Positions 1 to 11,400 of a DNA stretch of 64,000 nucleotides are shown in pieces (positions within the stretch are counted from its first letter, which is position 1; each line of letters begins with the position of its first letter). A program made the position numbers and the translations under genes. The DNA lies in NCBI GenBank assembly GCA_029237695.1, contig CM055273.1:61493968-61557967 (forward strand), given 5' to 3'. The notes under the pieces were generated by a model, which saw only the letters and a program-made list of their open reading frames with translations, did not search any database and was not told where the DNA came from. Source of the stretch: Conchocele bisecta. Taxonomy: Eukaryota > Mollusca > Bivalvia > Lucinida > Thyasiridae.

Positions 1-184
1 CCTAAATTGTCTGACTTCTCCCTATTTTGAGTTGAGGGAGAAGTTTTTCATTATATAAAACAGAAATTTTGGAAAAAATTGTCTATTTTCTCCCATTTTT
101 TAGTGAAAACTTCTCCCTATTTTGAAGGGCTAGCTTGAACCCTGTTAATGTGTTGTTTTCTTTTGCAAAAAGTACAACTGGTTT
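1..184. other. AT-rich sequence, no gene seen
   Basis: Short AT-rich stretch with a local inverted match around 18-50 and 100-125 built on a TTCTCCCTATTTTGA-like motif. No coding potential or recognisable repeat end is visible. Confidence 0.4.
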
Positions 185-1440
185 ATTGTGGAACGCACAA
201 AGTATGTGACCTTATCCTTGGGATCAGCGGGGTTGGACGGTCGTGGATTTGACACATCATGATAGTAGACCCTTAGAGGAATGCATGCGTGAAAATATGG
301 AATTTTTTGATGAAGGAAATAGAAGTTAGAACAGATTCCTCCGATGTTGAGTTTTGTGAAGAGACTAAGTATGTGACCTTAGGATCAGAGAGGGTTGGAT
401 GGTCATGCATTTGTCACAGCATGATGGTAGACCCGTAGAGGAATGCATGCATGAAATATTAAGAATTTTTTATGAAGGATATTAATAAAAGTTATAACCA
501 GATTTCTGTCATGTTAAGTTTTGTAAAGAGACTAAGTATGTGACCTTGACCTTGAGATCACGGGGGTTGAACGGTCGTGAACTTGTCACAGCATGATAGT
601 ACAGCCTTAGACAAATGCATACGTGAAATATTAAGAATTTTCGATGAAGGAAAATAGAAGGTATAACTGATTTCTCCAATGTTAAGTTTTGTAAAGAGAC
701 TAAGTATGTGACCTTGACCTTGGGATCAGCCTGGGATTGGGTGGTCGTGGATTTGTCACGGAATGATAGTAGAGCCTTAGAGGAATGCATCAGGGCCTGA
801 AAATAGCACTGGTTCGAGGTCTTGGACCTGCAAATTTTAATGTCGGACCTTTGTATTTTACAAGCAAAAAGTCCACCGGACATGTGATAAAATTGAAATT
901 GCGATCATCATTAGTGGCGATGCTAAATCCGTTCTGATTATCGTCTTATAAGATAATTTTGGTGACATATTCAAGTATTTACACATGGTCATTTAGTATG
1001 AAACACACACATATTTCTACCGTTTTTCTTACGAATATCCTCTCGGACCTTCCTTTCACTTTTTACTTTGTTAGGTCGCGGACCTACTGGTAAAAGCTGC
1101 TATTTTCAGGCCCTGATGCATGCGTGAAATATTAAGAATTTTCGACAAAGAAAATAGAAGTTATAACATGTTTCTCTGATGTTAAGTTTTGTAGAGACAA
1201 AGTATGTGAACTTAACCTTGGGATCAGCGGGGGTTGGACGTTCAGGGATTTGTCACAGCATGATCTTAGAAGAATGCATGCATGCCTGAAATATGAAGAA
1301 TTTTTGATGAAGTAAATAGAAGTTGTAAACATATTTCTGTTCTGTGTTAAGTTTAGTGATGGACGGGACAACCGGACTCCAGTATACGTATACCACCCCC
1401 CACCCCCTCACCCACCCGCCTCGTTGCAGGGGGTATAATG
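185..1440 (-). mobile_element. Helitron-like element with tandem array (partial)
   Basis: Tandem units of about 165-175 bp repeat here, recognisable by AAGTATGTGACCTTGACCTT (near 198, 366, 533, 702, 1200). The units are separated by an inserted MITE at 791-1115. Read on the minus strand, the right edge (1365-1440) is a C/G-rich hairpin with GGGGGTATA and GTATACTGGAG followed by a GTCC motif. That is the typical 5' start of mollusc tandem-array elements, so the element runs leftwards and its 3' end is not recognisable here. The short ORFs inside are array by-products. Assignment to Helitrons is by architecture only. Confidence 0.55.
791..1115. mobile_element. hAT-like MITE nested in the array
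   Basis: Terminal inverted repeats start CAGGGCCTGAAAATAGC and end with its reverse complement. The element interrupts a tandem unit, and the flanking ATGCAT (785-790 and 1116-1121) is duplicated relative to sister units that read GGAATGCATGCGTG without interruption. The CAGGG terminus resembles hAT elements, although those usually make 8-bp duplications. No coding capacity. Confidence 0.75.
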
Positions 1441-1507
1441 ATACAATCAGAAAAATACACAAATTTTTCTTTACCAAATTATATTGATTTTAAATTATTG
1501 CTGCTAA

Positions 1508-1795
1508 CTGTAGCCTATTTCACCAAAATTGCAAAGTATACTTATCTTGTTAAGTACACTTTGAGGGAGAAATTTTCAATTTAAGGATACATTTATTCAT
1601 TTTTATTATACTAAATTTGGCTGTGATAATGTAATACAGTCATTATAATAATTATGCATTCTTTTAATCATCAAATCTATGTTAGTTAGTTCTATATGAA
1701 ATAATAATACATTTCGGGAAGAATAAATGATTACTCCCACAAAGTACAATTTGCTAGATAAGCATGCTTGGCAATTTTTGTGAAATCGGCTACAG
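1508..1795. mobile_element. MITE, family with GTAGCC/GGCTAC ends
   Basis: One of four copies in the window (also 27222, 34585, 51572). Ends are CTGTAGCCTATTTCACC and GTGAAATCGGCTACAG, with a subterminal AAGTATACTT-type motif on both sides and a central TGTGATAATGTAATA stretch. About 290 bp, non-coding. Confidence 0.8.
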
Positions 1796-3280
1796 ATCTG
1801 TTAATTTTATAGCATTTTCGACAGGTGTCTAAAACTGGTTATTGTCGAAATCTGGTTAATATTTATATTCATATCCTGGACTGCTCATAATTCGCGACTC
1901 TAACGATATTAAACAACACGCGTAATAAATAATAGAGTATAAACCTTTTTTATTAGTTACATGCAAATATAATCCAATTATCTGTATGTAGATTGCGTTA
2001 ACTGGCTTCAAAAGCACGGAGAAATGCAATTGTTTACTTTCAAAACACGCTCGTCTACAAATGGCCGCCTCCAGCATACCGTGAAAGGTTGCGACCTCTG
2101 ACCCTATGACGTCATATGCTCTTCCGGTGCAGGTGCCCGGTTGGAAAACACCACAAATTGTGTCTGCATTATGTACCATTGCGTTCAGGGGTCACGATAC
2201 ATATTGTTTCCAACTTAAATGATTAGACAAACGATTGCAAACTTGGAAAATATAATTTGGCAGATTAAACAAATTAAACAATATGAAGTTTCAACTTGTT
2301 GGTTTTAATACTTTTTTAAAGTGGTAATGTCTATTTTTGGAGTAAGATATTTCAATCCCTTCTGCATGTGGTATTCGTCCACAATGGGAATAACAAAAAC
2401 ATGAGACCAGATTGCATATATCTGCTGATAAATGGAGGTATTGGACTGATGTGGACAAACTTAAAAGTGACAATTTAAAAAAAGATAGGATAAGGTGGTG
2501 ATCGACTGAATGAAAATCCATATTCCTACATTATTAGTGCCTTTCTACCTACAAATATTACGTGACCTCCATTGATAAACATGTAAACAACATACGGGTT
2601 CAAGCGAACTCATTTATGTGTAAGTTTTCCTATCGAAATCCGGATTTAATGGAGGGGGTTAATGGGATTAGTGCCATAGTGGAAAACACAACATTTAGGT
2701 GTGTTGTGTTGTTTGGTAATGTATTAGTCCTGTTTAAATCACATTTTTCTAACTTGGAAGTTGTGACCTTTCATCTCGATTCGGTTCAACACACAAGTAT
2801 AATGTAAGTAATGTAACACTTAAATCTTGCGATAGAACAATAAAATAAAAATGGCCTCGAATCTGTGCGGCTATCGAAGTTAGAGATCGTATGATATGTT
2901 TCTTTTGACCCGTTAACTTTCGATTGAATGTAAATAACTTGCATAATTATTTACTTAACAGTAAGTGCATAATGTAACGCATATTAATATGTTCACAATA
3001 GCTTAATGAGTCACAAACTCACATGTCTGAAAAACAGGAAAGTGTACAAAACGAAGAGTAACATATGCTTTTGTTACATTTTCTGGATCTGGAAAATTGT
3101 TGTTGTTGTTGTTTACTTTCCCTCCAAGTATTAGGTGATCCCTAAAAGCCGGTATCGGTATCATCCGGGGCCGGTATCATCCGGTACCTATTTCACGGTA
3201 ACGGTAACGTGTGCCTGGCGCTGTGGTAATGCGTGTAATTGCCTAGCTGTGATGTTCAAGTCTCAAGGGCAATCACAATT
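1796..3280. other. Non-repetitive stretch, no gene identified
   Basis: No ORF here resembles a known family. The GC-richer segment at about 2030-2175 stands out from AT-rich surroundings (see the CRE entry). 2705-2725 holds short GTGTTGTGTTG runs, and 3100-3115 a short GTT microsatellite. Otherwise nothing is supported. Confidence 0.4.
2107..2114. promoter_or_regulatory. Perfect CRE palindrome in promoter-like segment
   Basis: TGACGTCA, the full consensus cAMP-response element, lies in a short GC-rich block that also carries CCGGAAGAGC (ETS-like, minus strand) and GGCGGCCATTTG. This could be the promoter or first exon of an unseen neighbouring gene. No transcript structure supports it, and an 8-bp palindrome can occur by chance. 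Confidence 0.25.
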
Positions 3281-3283
3281 ACA

Positions 3284-3930
3284 CGGTCATTTAGACACAT
3301 ATAAGTGTAGCTGAATGAATAGTCTGCGTAATATAAAAAATTCAGTTGGGGAAAAATGTTATTTCTTCACCAAACTTGCAAAGTTGGAACTGCTAATGAG
3401 AATCTTTTTTTTTGATACGGTTCTAAAGAACTCCCAACTTGTCATGTGTCGGGAAGAAATAAAACAAATACTTGAGAATGCTGATCAAACTACTCACTCT
3501 AACTGGTGCTCTGATGTAAGGGTTACTAGCTAAACAATACTATTATATGTACCGTAGCAGTATTTACATATTCGCATAGTGTTTAAGATATATTTCGCAA
3601 ACGTTAAACGGTCATTCAGACACATATAAGTGTACCTGATTGAAGTGTGTGGGCAATTTATCAATATTCAGCTGGGAAGAATTATATGTTACTTCTTCGC
3701 CAAATTGCCACGTTCGGATTGCTAATTAGAATCGTCTAGTTGATACGATTCTAAAGAACTCCCAACTTGCCATTTGACAGGAAGGAGTAAAACAAATACC
3801 TGGGAATGTTGATCATATTACGCACCTTGAATGGTGCTCTGATGTAAGGGTTACTAGCTAAATAATACAATATTATGTGCCGTGACCGTTTTTACTGATT
3901 CGCTTAATTATTGTTCAAATATATTGATTG
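3284..3930 (+). repeat. Direct tandem duplication, ~325 bp unit, exon-like
   Basis: Two diverged copies begin at 3284 and 3609 (CGGTCATT.AGACACATATAA). Each contains an exon-like block ending TGGTGCTCTGAT before GTAAGG, a good donor match. Copy 1 keeps an open frame through this block (near 3430-3517). Copy 2 has an in-frame stop but ends with the same residues, WCSD. The product is not recognised. Confidence 0.6.
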
Positions 3931-4139
3931 ATTGATTATTGGTGTTTTATAGTGATTGTCAGTGTGAACAACAAAATGTAACAAATATTCAAACTATTTG
4001 GACCTGACAGCGTTTCTGATAGTCTGCTTCACAATGTGATTATAACACCTTTCAAATTCAAATTTCCTACACAAAATAGCATATAATTCCTACTCCTAAA
4101 TAATGTCGTAAATGTCACAGAATGCAGGATTTAGCGTCT
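3931..4139. other. AT-rich spacer
   Basis: No gene, array or inverted repeat is recognised between the duplication and the next array element. Confidence 0.3.
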
Positions 4140-5348
4140 AAATTTCAAAATATTCTTGGGGGAGGACGCCCAAACCCCCCGTCGAGGAAGGGGGATAAAA
4201 CCCTCTCTCGAAGACCTTCCGTACCCGGACATACAAGTCCAAACAGGAACGTCGATGAGGTGGCTGTATCACAAACATGCACATTGATACGGTAAAGATC
4301 TTCGAAGTTATAAGAGAATCGAGGAATGCATCTACTGAGAAAGAACATATGAATGATGACAACATACATATGAAGCTTCAAGCGAATCACTCATATGGTA
4401 AAGCTGTTATAGTAGATTGAATGTACTAAAGTGGGAATTTCAAAGTGTTTTTTTTACCTTGACCTATGGCAAGCGGGAGCATGCTGGGATGGGAAATGAA
4501 AATATGGATGATGACAAACATGCACATGAATGTTAAGAGAATACAGTAAATAAGTTATAGGAGAAGTGAGTCACGCTCTGGACACATCTTTCTAAGTTAT
4601 TTGAACTTGACCTTGGGCATGGAAATAGCATGGGTGTGGTGGGGTATGAAAATATGCATGATAATAAACATGCACATGAAGATTGGAGTCAATCGGTCAA
4701 ACAGTAAATAAGTTATAGGAGAATGGAGAATCGCACACGCACACGCATCTACTGGACGCAAATTTCAAAGTTATTTGACAGTGTCATTGGGCACGGGGAG
4801 AGCATGCGTGTGGAGTGAACATATGGACATATGGACGATAATACACATGTACATAAAGTTTGAAGCCAATTAGTCGTACAGTAACTACATTATAGGATAA
4901 TGTAGAAACTTGCACACACCTACTGGTCGCAAATTGCAAAGTTATTTGATATTGAACTTGGATATTGAGAGAGAATGGATGGAGTGGGTAATGTAACTAT
5001 GAATGATAATAATTAAACATGCACTTGAAGTTTTCAGCCAATTAGAAGTTATAAGAGAATGAGAAACGCACACTCATCTACTGGACGCAAATTTATAAGT
5101 TATTTATCCTTGACATTGAGAATGGGTAGAGCATATATGGGACGGGGAATGAAAATATGGATGGTAACTGAACATGCATATGAAGTTTCAAGACAATCTG
5201 TCAAACGGTACAGAAGTTATAGGCGAATGGAAAACGTGACGGACGGACGGTGGGCCTGTAATTCCGCGCAGTTTCCCGGTGCGTGGTGGGAGGCGGGAAT
5301 AAGAGAGTGGTAACTGAGAAGTACCCGACACGACGCGTGACACTCTTG
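4140..5348 (+). mobile_element. Tandem-array element ending in hairpin + CTTG
   Basis: Units of about 150-170 bp repeat roughly five to six times between 4430 and 5240, with AAGTTATTTGA, TGGGCA.GG, GAAAATATGGATGATAA and AACATGCACATGAA in each. They are followed by a GACGGACGGACGG motif. The right end is CACGACGCGTG (5329-5339, short hairpin), then ACACTCTTG before TT, the same ending as four other plus-strand arrays here. A Helitron/Helentron-like origin is inferred from this architecture. ORFs inside are not genes. Confidence 0.6.
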
Positions 5349-5402
5349 TTCACCGAGCTGCACAATCCCGGCAGCACCTCATCAAGCCGGGCCGGAAACA
5401 GG
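5349..5402 (+). other. GC-rich segment ending at a good splice donor
   Basis: Directly after the array element, a short GC-rich stretch ends GGAAACAG before GTAACG. It could be a non-coding 5' exon, perhaps of UMPS, whose coding starts at 8276. No matching acceptor with a polypyrimidine tract is obvious just upstream of 8276, so this is a weak candidate. Confidence 0.15.
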
Positions 5403-5590
5403 TAACGTTTATCTTTGGTAATTACTTTTTTTATTGTTTTATAACCATGTCATATGTATATATATATTTGTATGTCACACGGTAATATTTAGGAATATGT
5501 ACCATGCAACTCAGCCAGCAACATCATATCGACCTACGTTGGTTACAAATGCAGGTTTATGAAAGCACTGACTATACGAACGGCTTTAAA

Positions 5591-5800
5591 TGTGGATGTG
5601 ACTGAAGAAATGATGCTTATGGGGTTTGATACCAGTGTCGATCAATATCAGCCTGGGCGTCCACAGAGTTTTATCAGGATCTGCACTGTTGTCATTGCAG
5701 CAATGAAGCACCCGTCATGCTTCTAATAACAAGCAATAATAGATAATTTGCAGTCTACATGAGTGGGCTATTTGATCAGAACTTACACTGAAAATAAATC
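5591..5800 (-). mobile_element. MITE, 'ACTGGAGAAATGGGGCTTATGG' family, diverged
   Basis: Diverged, reverse-oriented copy of the family best seen at 46971-47206. It starts TGTGGATGTGACTGAAGAAA, then ACCAGTGTCGATCA, and carries the internal motifs CACCCGTCATGCTTCTAA and GGGCTATTTGATCAG. Confidence 0.6.
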
Positions 5801-7029
5801 CCATAAATTATGTATCCCTAATCAGTACTCCTGGTCTGATGTACCTCATGCTTGTACCCGCCAACATTGGCTATATGTGCTCCTATGTATGGATCCTAAC
5901 TAGCTATGAGTGAACTGGATAAACAAACACATGATAATTATTACAAGACATCCATAAAACATGGCTTAATAAGAAAGTACATAACGAGTTATTACAAAAT
6001 AATATAATTATATACATGTATTATGAGATAATACACTTGTGTGACCAGTAATGTCTCCGACAGAACTTATTTTGACCAGTGTATGCCCTGGTCAGACTAT
6101 TGTCATATCTCTAATACCATAATACTAATCCAATGTCCAGTTCTGATAATTCCACATATAAGGCCTGGACATTCGAATGATAGAAAACATTTTGTGAACT
6201 ATCGACACATGGTTAAAGGTACATACCCACGCAGTAGGTTGTACGAAAGTGATACAGATACTTTTGTATATTCTGTACGTATGACATTTTCTGGCAATAT
6301 AAACATTCATTCACCATTACCCCACGTATTGATTGGCATTATTATACATTTTATTTTAGACGAAAATTTTCACACTGATATCAGGGCGATAACCGTGTTT
6401 CTTTAAAATGTTAACGGACATTACTATTTAATCTGTGTATTTATGTTTTGATGTGCAATGATCATACTTTATAATCTGTCGAAAAAAATGTTTTCTCAGG
6501 TGACGCATTTCATTAGTATAAATAAGTAAAAAAATATCATGCCTCATTTGCATATGAAAATAGCCTGATACCAACGCGCATCACTATCAGTAAAATAAAT
6601 ATTACTAAATGATCATATCTGTTTTCCGGGCATTTGTAATTTTTAGAACTGGTGGAATATATAGTGACACAATTATACACTTATTTAATTCCTATAAAGA
6701 ACAATTTTGTGCTTACTGAGTGGGCATGTACCTTTAAAGCTAAAATTAAACATAACTTATGAAAATTACATTGAATATATTTTGGGTTTAGAAATCAATA
6801 CTGATGATATACATGCAGATCATGACCCTAAATTCTCCAGGAAAAAAAGTTTTCCCTAATCAAAACCACAAAGCAAGATTCACATGGCATATCCCCACTG
6901 AAAAAAAAAACGGTAGATGACACGCTCTACACTGGATTTAAGAATAAGGTCAATATCATAAATAACAAATTTCAGTCTGTCTTTACCCCATCTTCTCTCC
7001 TACATCTGAGCCAACTCTGCCAATACTCA
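5801..7029. other. AT-rich stretch, no gene identified
   Basis: Low GC. The longest open frame (6041-6406) looks like AT-rich chance sequence with no domain motif. No clear inverted or tandem repeat was found. Confidence 0.4.
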
Positions 7030-8235
7030 AACTATACCGATACAGAGCACGATCGCCGGTGCAGGTCCCAGCTTCCGGATAAATCCAGGCCGAAATACCC
7101 AACAATGTCTGAAATATCCATTTCAGTAAATGGCATCATCAAACTACTCGCCAATCTCAAACTAGACAAGGCTTCCGGCCCATATGGTATAAAATCACTT
7201 GTGCTTCGAAACATGAAAGCCCAATTTTACCCATACTTCATATACTGTTTTCCAAATCACTGTCCTCTTGCGAGATCCCCTCCGATTGGTCTACTGCCAC
7301 CGTATGCCCTCTATTCAAGAAAGGAGTCCGTAGCAACCCAGCCAACAATAGGCCAATTTTCCTAACCTGTGTGATAGGTAAGGCAAATTGAACATGTCGT
7401 CGCCTCCAGTCTCACAAAACATTTTACTAGACATACTGTAGTGTACGATCTCCAGCATGGCTTTCGTGAAAAACAATCCTGCGAAACTCAATTGATTGAA
7501 CTAATAAAGGAATTATCACGCAACCTATCACAAGGCAAGCAGTCAGACCTCATTCTGCTAGAGATTAGCAAGGCCTTTGGTAAGGTTAGTCACCTGAAAC
7601 TGTTGTACAAGCTGCACCACAGTCAACTCGACAGCAACGCAGTCAAATGGATTAGATCTTTCCTTCAGGGTCGCACACAGACAGTCTTAGATGGTGAGTC
7701 ATCCTCAGTAGCGCAGTTCACCTCGGTAGTTCCGGGGGCCTGTCCAATTACATTCCATGTTAAATTGAGTCTCAAGTCCGACTATTCGCAGGTGACACGG
7801 CATTCTATCTCACTGTTAACAGCATCTCAGATTGTGAAAAAATCCAAGCAGATCTAGACTGTTTGCAAATTTGGGGAAAATGTTGGGAGATGGAATTCAA
7901 TCCAAGCAAATGTCAAGTAATCCATATGTCCAGATCTGGAAAATCAATTCTTCACAATTACAGTATGCATGATTTGATGTTGGAATCAGTCAATCAAGCC
8001 AAGTACCTGTGTTGATATTAACTCGGACCTTACATGGAACAACAATAAAATGCAATAAAAGCAATAGCACACTTGGGTTCCTGAAACAAAATATTAAGAC
8101 AAAACATCAAGGCTTTCGGGAAACTGCATATAAAACTACTCCGCATAATTATGATAACGTAACCACCATGTTAAATACATTTGGTTGGCGGACGTTGGAG
8201 AACAGTGAGCGGGAGAGCAAATATCAGCGACTGAG
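7030..8235 (+). pseudogene. Non-LTR (CR1/Jockey-like) reverse transcriptase remnant
   Basis: Frame-shifted pieces align in order with the reverse transcriptase of LINE-type elements: LDKASGPYGIKS (7160-7195), QHGFREKQSCETQLIEL (7450-7500), then motif A as LEISKAFGKVSH (7560-7595). There the aspartates expected in the usual LDFSKAFDKVPH-type motif are replaced. Motif C is at about 7785-7815 in another frame as FAGDTAFYL, where an FADD-type motif is expected. A C-terminal piece, [15 protein letters not shown], is at 8158-8202. Several frameshifts, an internal deletion and lost catalytic aspartates show it is dead. The 5' endonuclease and 3' tail are absent. Its last recognisable part is about 40 bp from the UMPS start codon and in frame with it. 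Confidence 0.85.
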
Positions 8236-8275
8236 TTGCAAGAAATACACACGACATACAACAACAACAAATATC

Positions 8276-8428
8276 ATGGGCGACAACACAGAAAAGGAAC
8301 GGGAGCAGCTGATTTTGCGATTGTATGATGTAGGCGCTGTTAAATTTGGCGACTTTAAGCTCAAGAGTGGTATCCAATCACCTGCATATTTTGACCTGCG
8401 TGTCATTGTCTCGTATCCCGAATTAATG
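8276..8428 (+). CDS. UMPS: UMPS exon 1 (residues 1-51)
   Basis: Begins [20 protein letters not shown] and continues with [20 protein letters not shown], the OPRT N-terminal region. It ends after ELM at donor GTACGT, phase 0. The open frame extends upstream of the ATG without a stop to about 8009, so a longer amino terminus from the retroelement-derived sequence cannot be excluded; another in-frame ATG is at 8168. The chosen ATG gives a length like other UMPS proteins. Confidence 0.93.
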
Positions 8429-11400
8429 GTACGTTGAAGTTGTATCATTAGTTTTCGTGGTGTTTCGCTTATACTTTAGGACACGGGCGGGCAATTGACT
8501 CACTTTCACACAAGCATGACAACCCTTAAACTACCTGCAACAATATTGATACTTTTGCGTACATTCATGGAGTTGGTGACCTCATCCGGTTCTAGATCAG
8601 TCCCAAACAAATAATAATATGTAGGGCTCTACTGTCTGTTTCACGTTAACCTGCCCAACATTTACACCTAAACACCCTAAAACTCTTATTTTTTGGCATA
8701 AAATCATTTTTCAGCAAAATTTAGCAGTGAGCCATCTTTTTATTTTTTTTAAATTCGGTCCTATAATGAAGTAATAGCCATAAATCAAGAATTGAATGCA
8801 GGGTTGCAATGTTAAAATGTCACGTGCGATCAGATTTTCAACATTTTGCTAGCATCGAACTGCTTGCTGGATTTCATCATTAAAAACAAGACACTAACCT
8901 TGTATTTATGAGAACAAATCTTGCCAGGTTGAAAAATAAAGGAATCGAGCCTCCATTTCTCGGTGTTCGTACAAGAATTACAGAAGAAAATGCCGAGAAT
9001 TTGGTCAGAATACACATGATGTCATCATCATCTGCTACAGCTTTCGTATCTTGACAACGCCAAGCTGAGGTTGGCACGCTGTTCTTACCACGCAAAATTA
9101 ATTGCACATATCCTCGCACATCGACACCGGTGTAAATCTACATTCTCTAATGGTATGACTTTGGAACACCATATATACGTCATTTCCGGCGGAAGTATAC
9201 AGTCACTTCCTGTGAGCCAGTTTCTTTGCCGGACGAATTTCCGGCGGACAACTTGGTTTACTAAATGCTGATTGGTTGGTGAAGGTCTCGAGTTTAATTT
9301 AATCGAATCAAGTTCGTTAGCATTCACAATTTACAATACATTAATAGGACGTATTAGCAATAGTATCAGATCGACTTGGAACCTTATGGATGAATGATAT
9401 TCGCTAAATATATGAAGATTAAATGATTAATTGATATATTTTAATGCAAATTGTTTAAATTATATGCCAGAAAATGATGTTAATAAACAAATTTATTAAG
9501 AATTTGTGTTCAGTTCGCAAAAATAGTTGTTGTTGTTGTTGACCGGAAGTGATTATTGCATAGCAGTTTCTTGTTTTATTGTCAACAACTAAAATTCGGT
9601 GAAATTAATTTATAAGGCAAAAGCCCATCCATGACTGTTTATTCGAAATAACTTTGCTATTAGACAGATTTTTTTGAAATAAAAAGTAGGCTCATTTCTA
9701 AAAAATTGTTTTACATTGTTTTATATAAAATTATAAGCAGCTTGGAGTGTTTTTACAGCAATAAATCTTGGGCAGCATTTCGTGGAACAGACAGTAGATA
9801 AGGATTTATTCATTGAGTATTTTTACTCCATGATATTTTTTCAATTGGGTATTTTCAATTATCAATTGGGTACCTTACAACCGTTACCCCATTGTGTAAA
9901 ATTGAATAGGGTATTTTCCAATTCTGGTATCAAAATGTGCAATAAACATGACTACACAAAACATTGAATACTTGCATGTCAGGGCTTAAAAATTCACTCG
10001 CCCCGTTCGCCATGGCGATTCAATTTTCATGTTGGCGAGAGGATTTTCTTGTCACTGGTCCGATTTGGCGAGTGACACATCGGGAAAGGCCATTGTGTAT
10101 TTTCAGAAAACTAAGAAAATTTTATTAGTTTCCAGCTATTTCAAATTATTTTCTTTAATTCACTGGTTTTAAGCTGTTTATGAAGTATTTCTGTAACTTT
10201 CATACACCCTATAGATTTCTGTTGTGAACCATCATGTGTCTCCATTCGCGTTGACAGCATGACTTTGCATAAAAAAAACATATCGCCGGTTTAACATTAG
10301 TCCAGCACAGATTACTGTCTTATATACTGTGTCATTCCTATAAATTGTTTGATTTTGTCTTCCTCTGGTGCTACACACCAAACAAGCAGTTCGAAGTTAT
10401 AAAAATTTGTACTAAAAACAAACTTTCTAGACTAAAATGTGTGTACATGACAGAAGTCTTGTTCTGACTTAGGGGAGATAACTCTTGTTTTACTAATATA
10501 CTCAGTATAGTGGAACATTTATTTTTCAAAATAACTTTATAATAAATGGATAAAGAAGGAATAATACTATATAATCTTAATATGTATATTAGTACTCGTT
10601 TAAAAGCTGTAGCAATATAATTGTTAACAAATTTAAATGATTTGGTGTTTATATTAATACTCCTTTTTAGGCACCATCTCGTTATTACATTCATACACAT
10701 GGCACCATTTTCTTGTCCAACATGAAAACGCGCCGTGGCGTAATGGTTAGTGTGTCGGACTACTGATCCAAGGGTCGTGGGTTCGAGCCTGACTAGCGGC
10801 GTGCGTTGTGTCCTTGAGCAAGACACTTTATATCCACACTGCTCCAGTTCACCCAGCTGTAAATGGGTACCGATAATTCGTAGTTGCTCTGTAAATACGA
10901 ATTACCGGCTTCTCTCAAAAATCTCTACCTCCGTTCTTTCTCCCATTCTTGGGAGACGGCATGCAAGGTCCTAGAGCCAGTGCCGCCGTTAAATATAAGC
11001 AAAAAAAAACATGAAATCGCCAGTAGCAAAATAATTCAAACAGATTGGTGTCCCTGAGTGAAGGAAAGTTAGTACTTTCATTGTTAAATATACAAGGGAG
11101 CCCTCACCCACCCCACACATTTTGCTGTTGAACATACATGTAACACCATTGGCAATCCATCAGTCAGTATTATGTTCTCATGCTTCATATTTTTAACAAG
11201 TATAATACCAATCTAAGGAACTGGTCATTATTTATCACCAAGGTTGGGGTGTGAATGGAGCTGGATAAATTTTGTTAACTCATCTTAGAAAAGTACAAGC
11301 CCCCATCCCTTGCCACAGCTTTTCATTAAATGTTCAAGGCCCCCCCCCCCCCCCACCTCCACTCCCCCATTGAACATTGAACAATTAATAATGTTCAAAC

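Noticed and set aside
1253..1477. Minus-strand frame with a GGWVRGWG-like stretch
   Set aside because: It comes from the G/C-rich hairpin leader of a tandem-array element and is not a gene.
6041..6406. 121-codon open frame
   Set aside because: AT-rich chance frame with no domain signature, no splice context and no similarity that I recognise.
10729..10800. Possible tRNA gene with good A and B boxes
   Set aside because: The acceptor arms do not pair and the sequence runs on into a conserved SINE body with an A-rich tail; a second copy exists at 25621.
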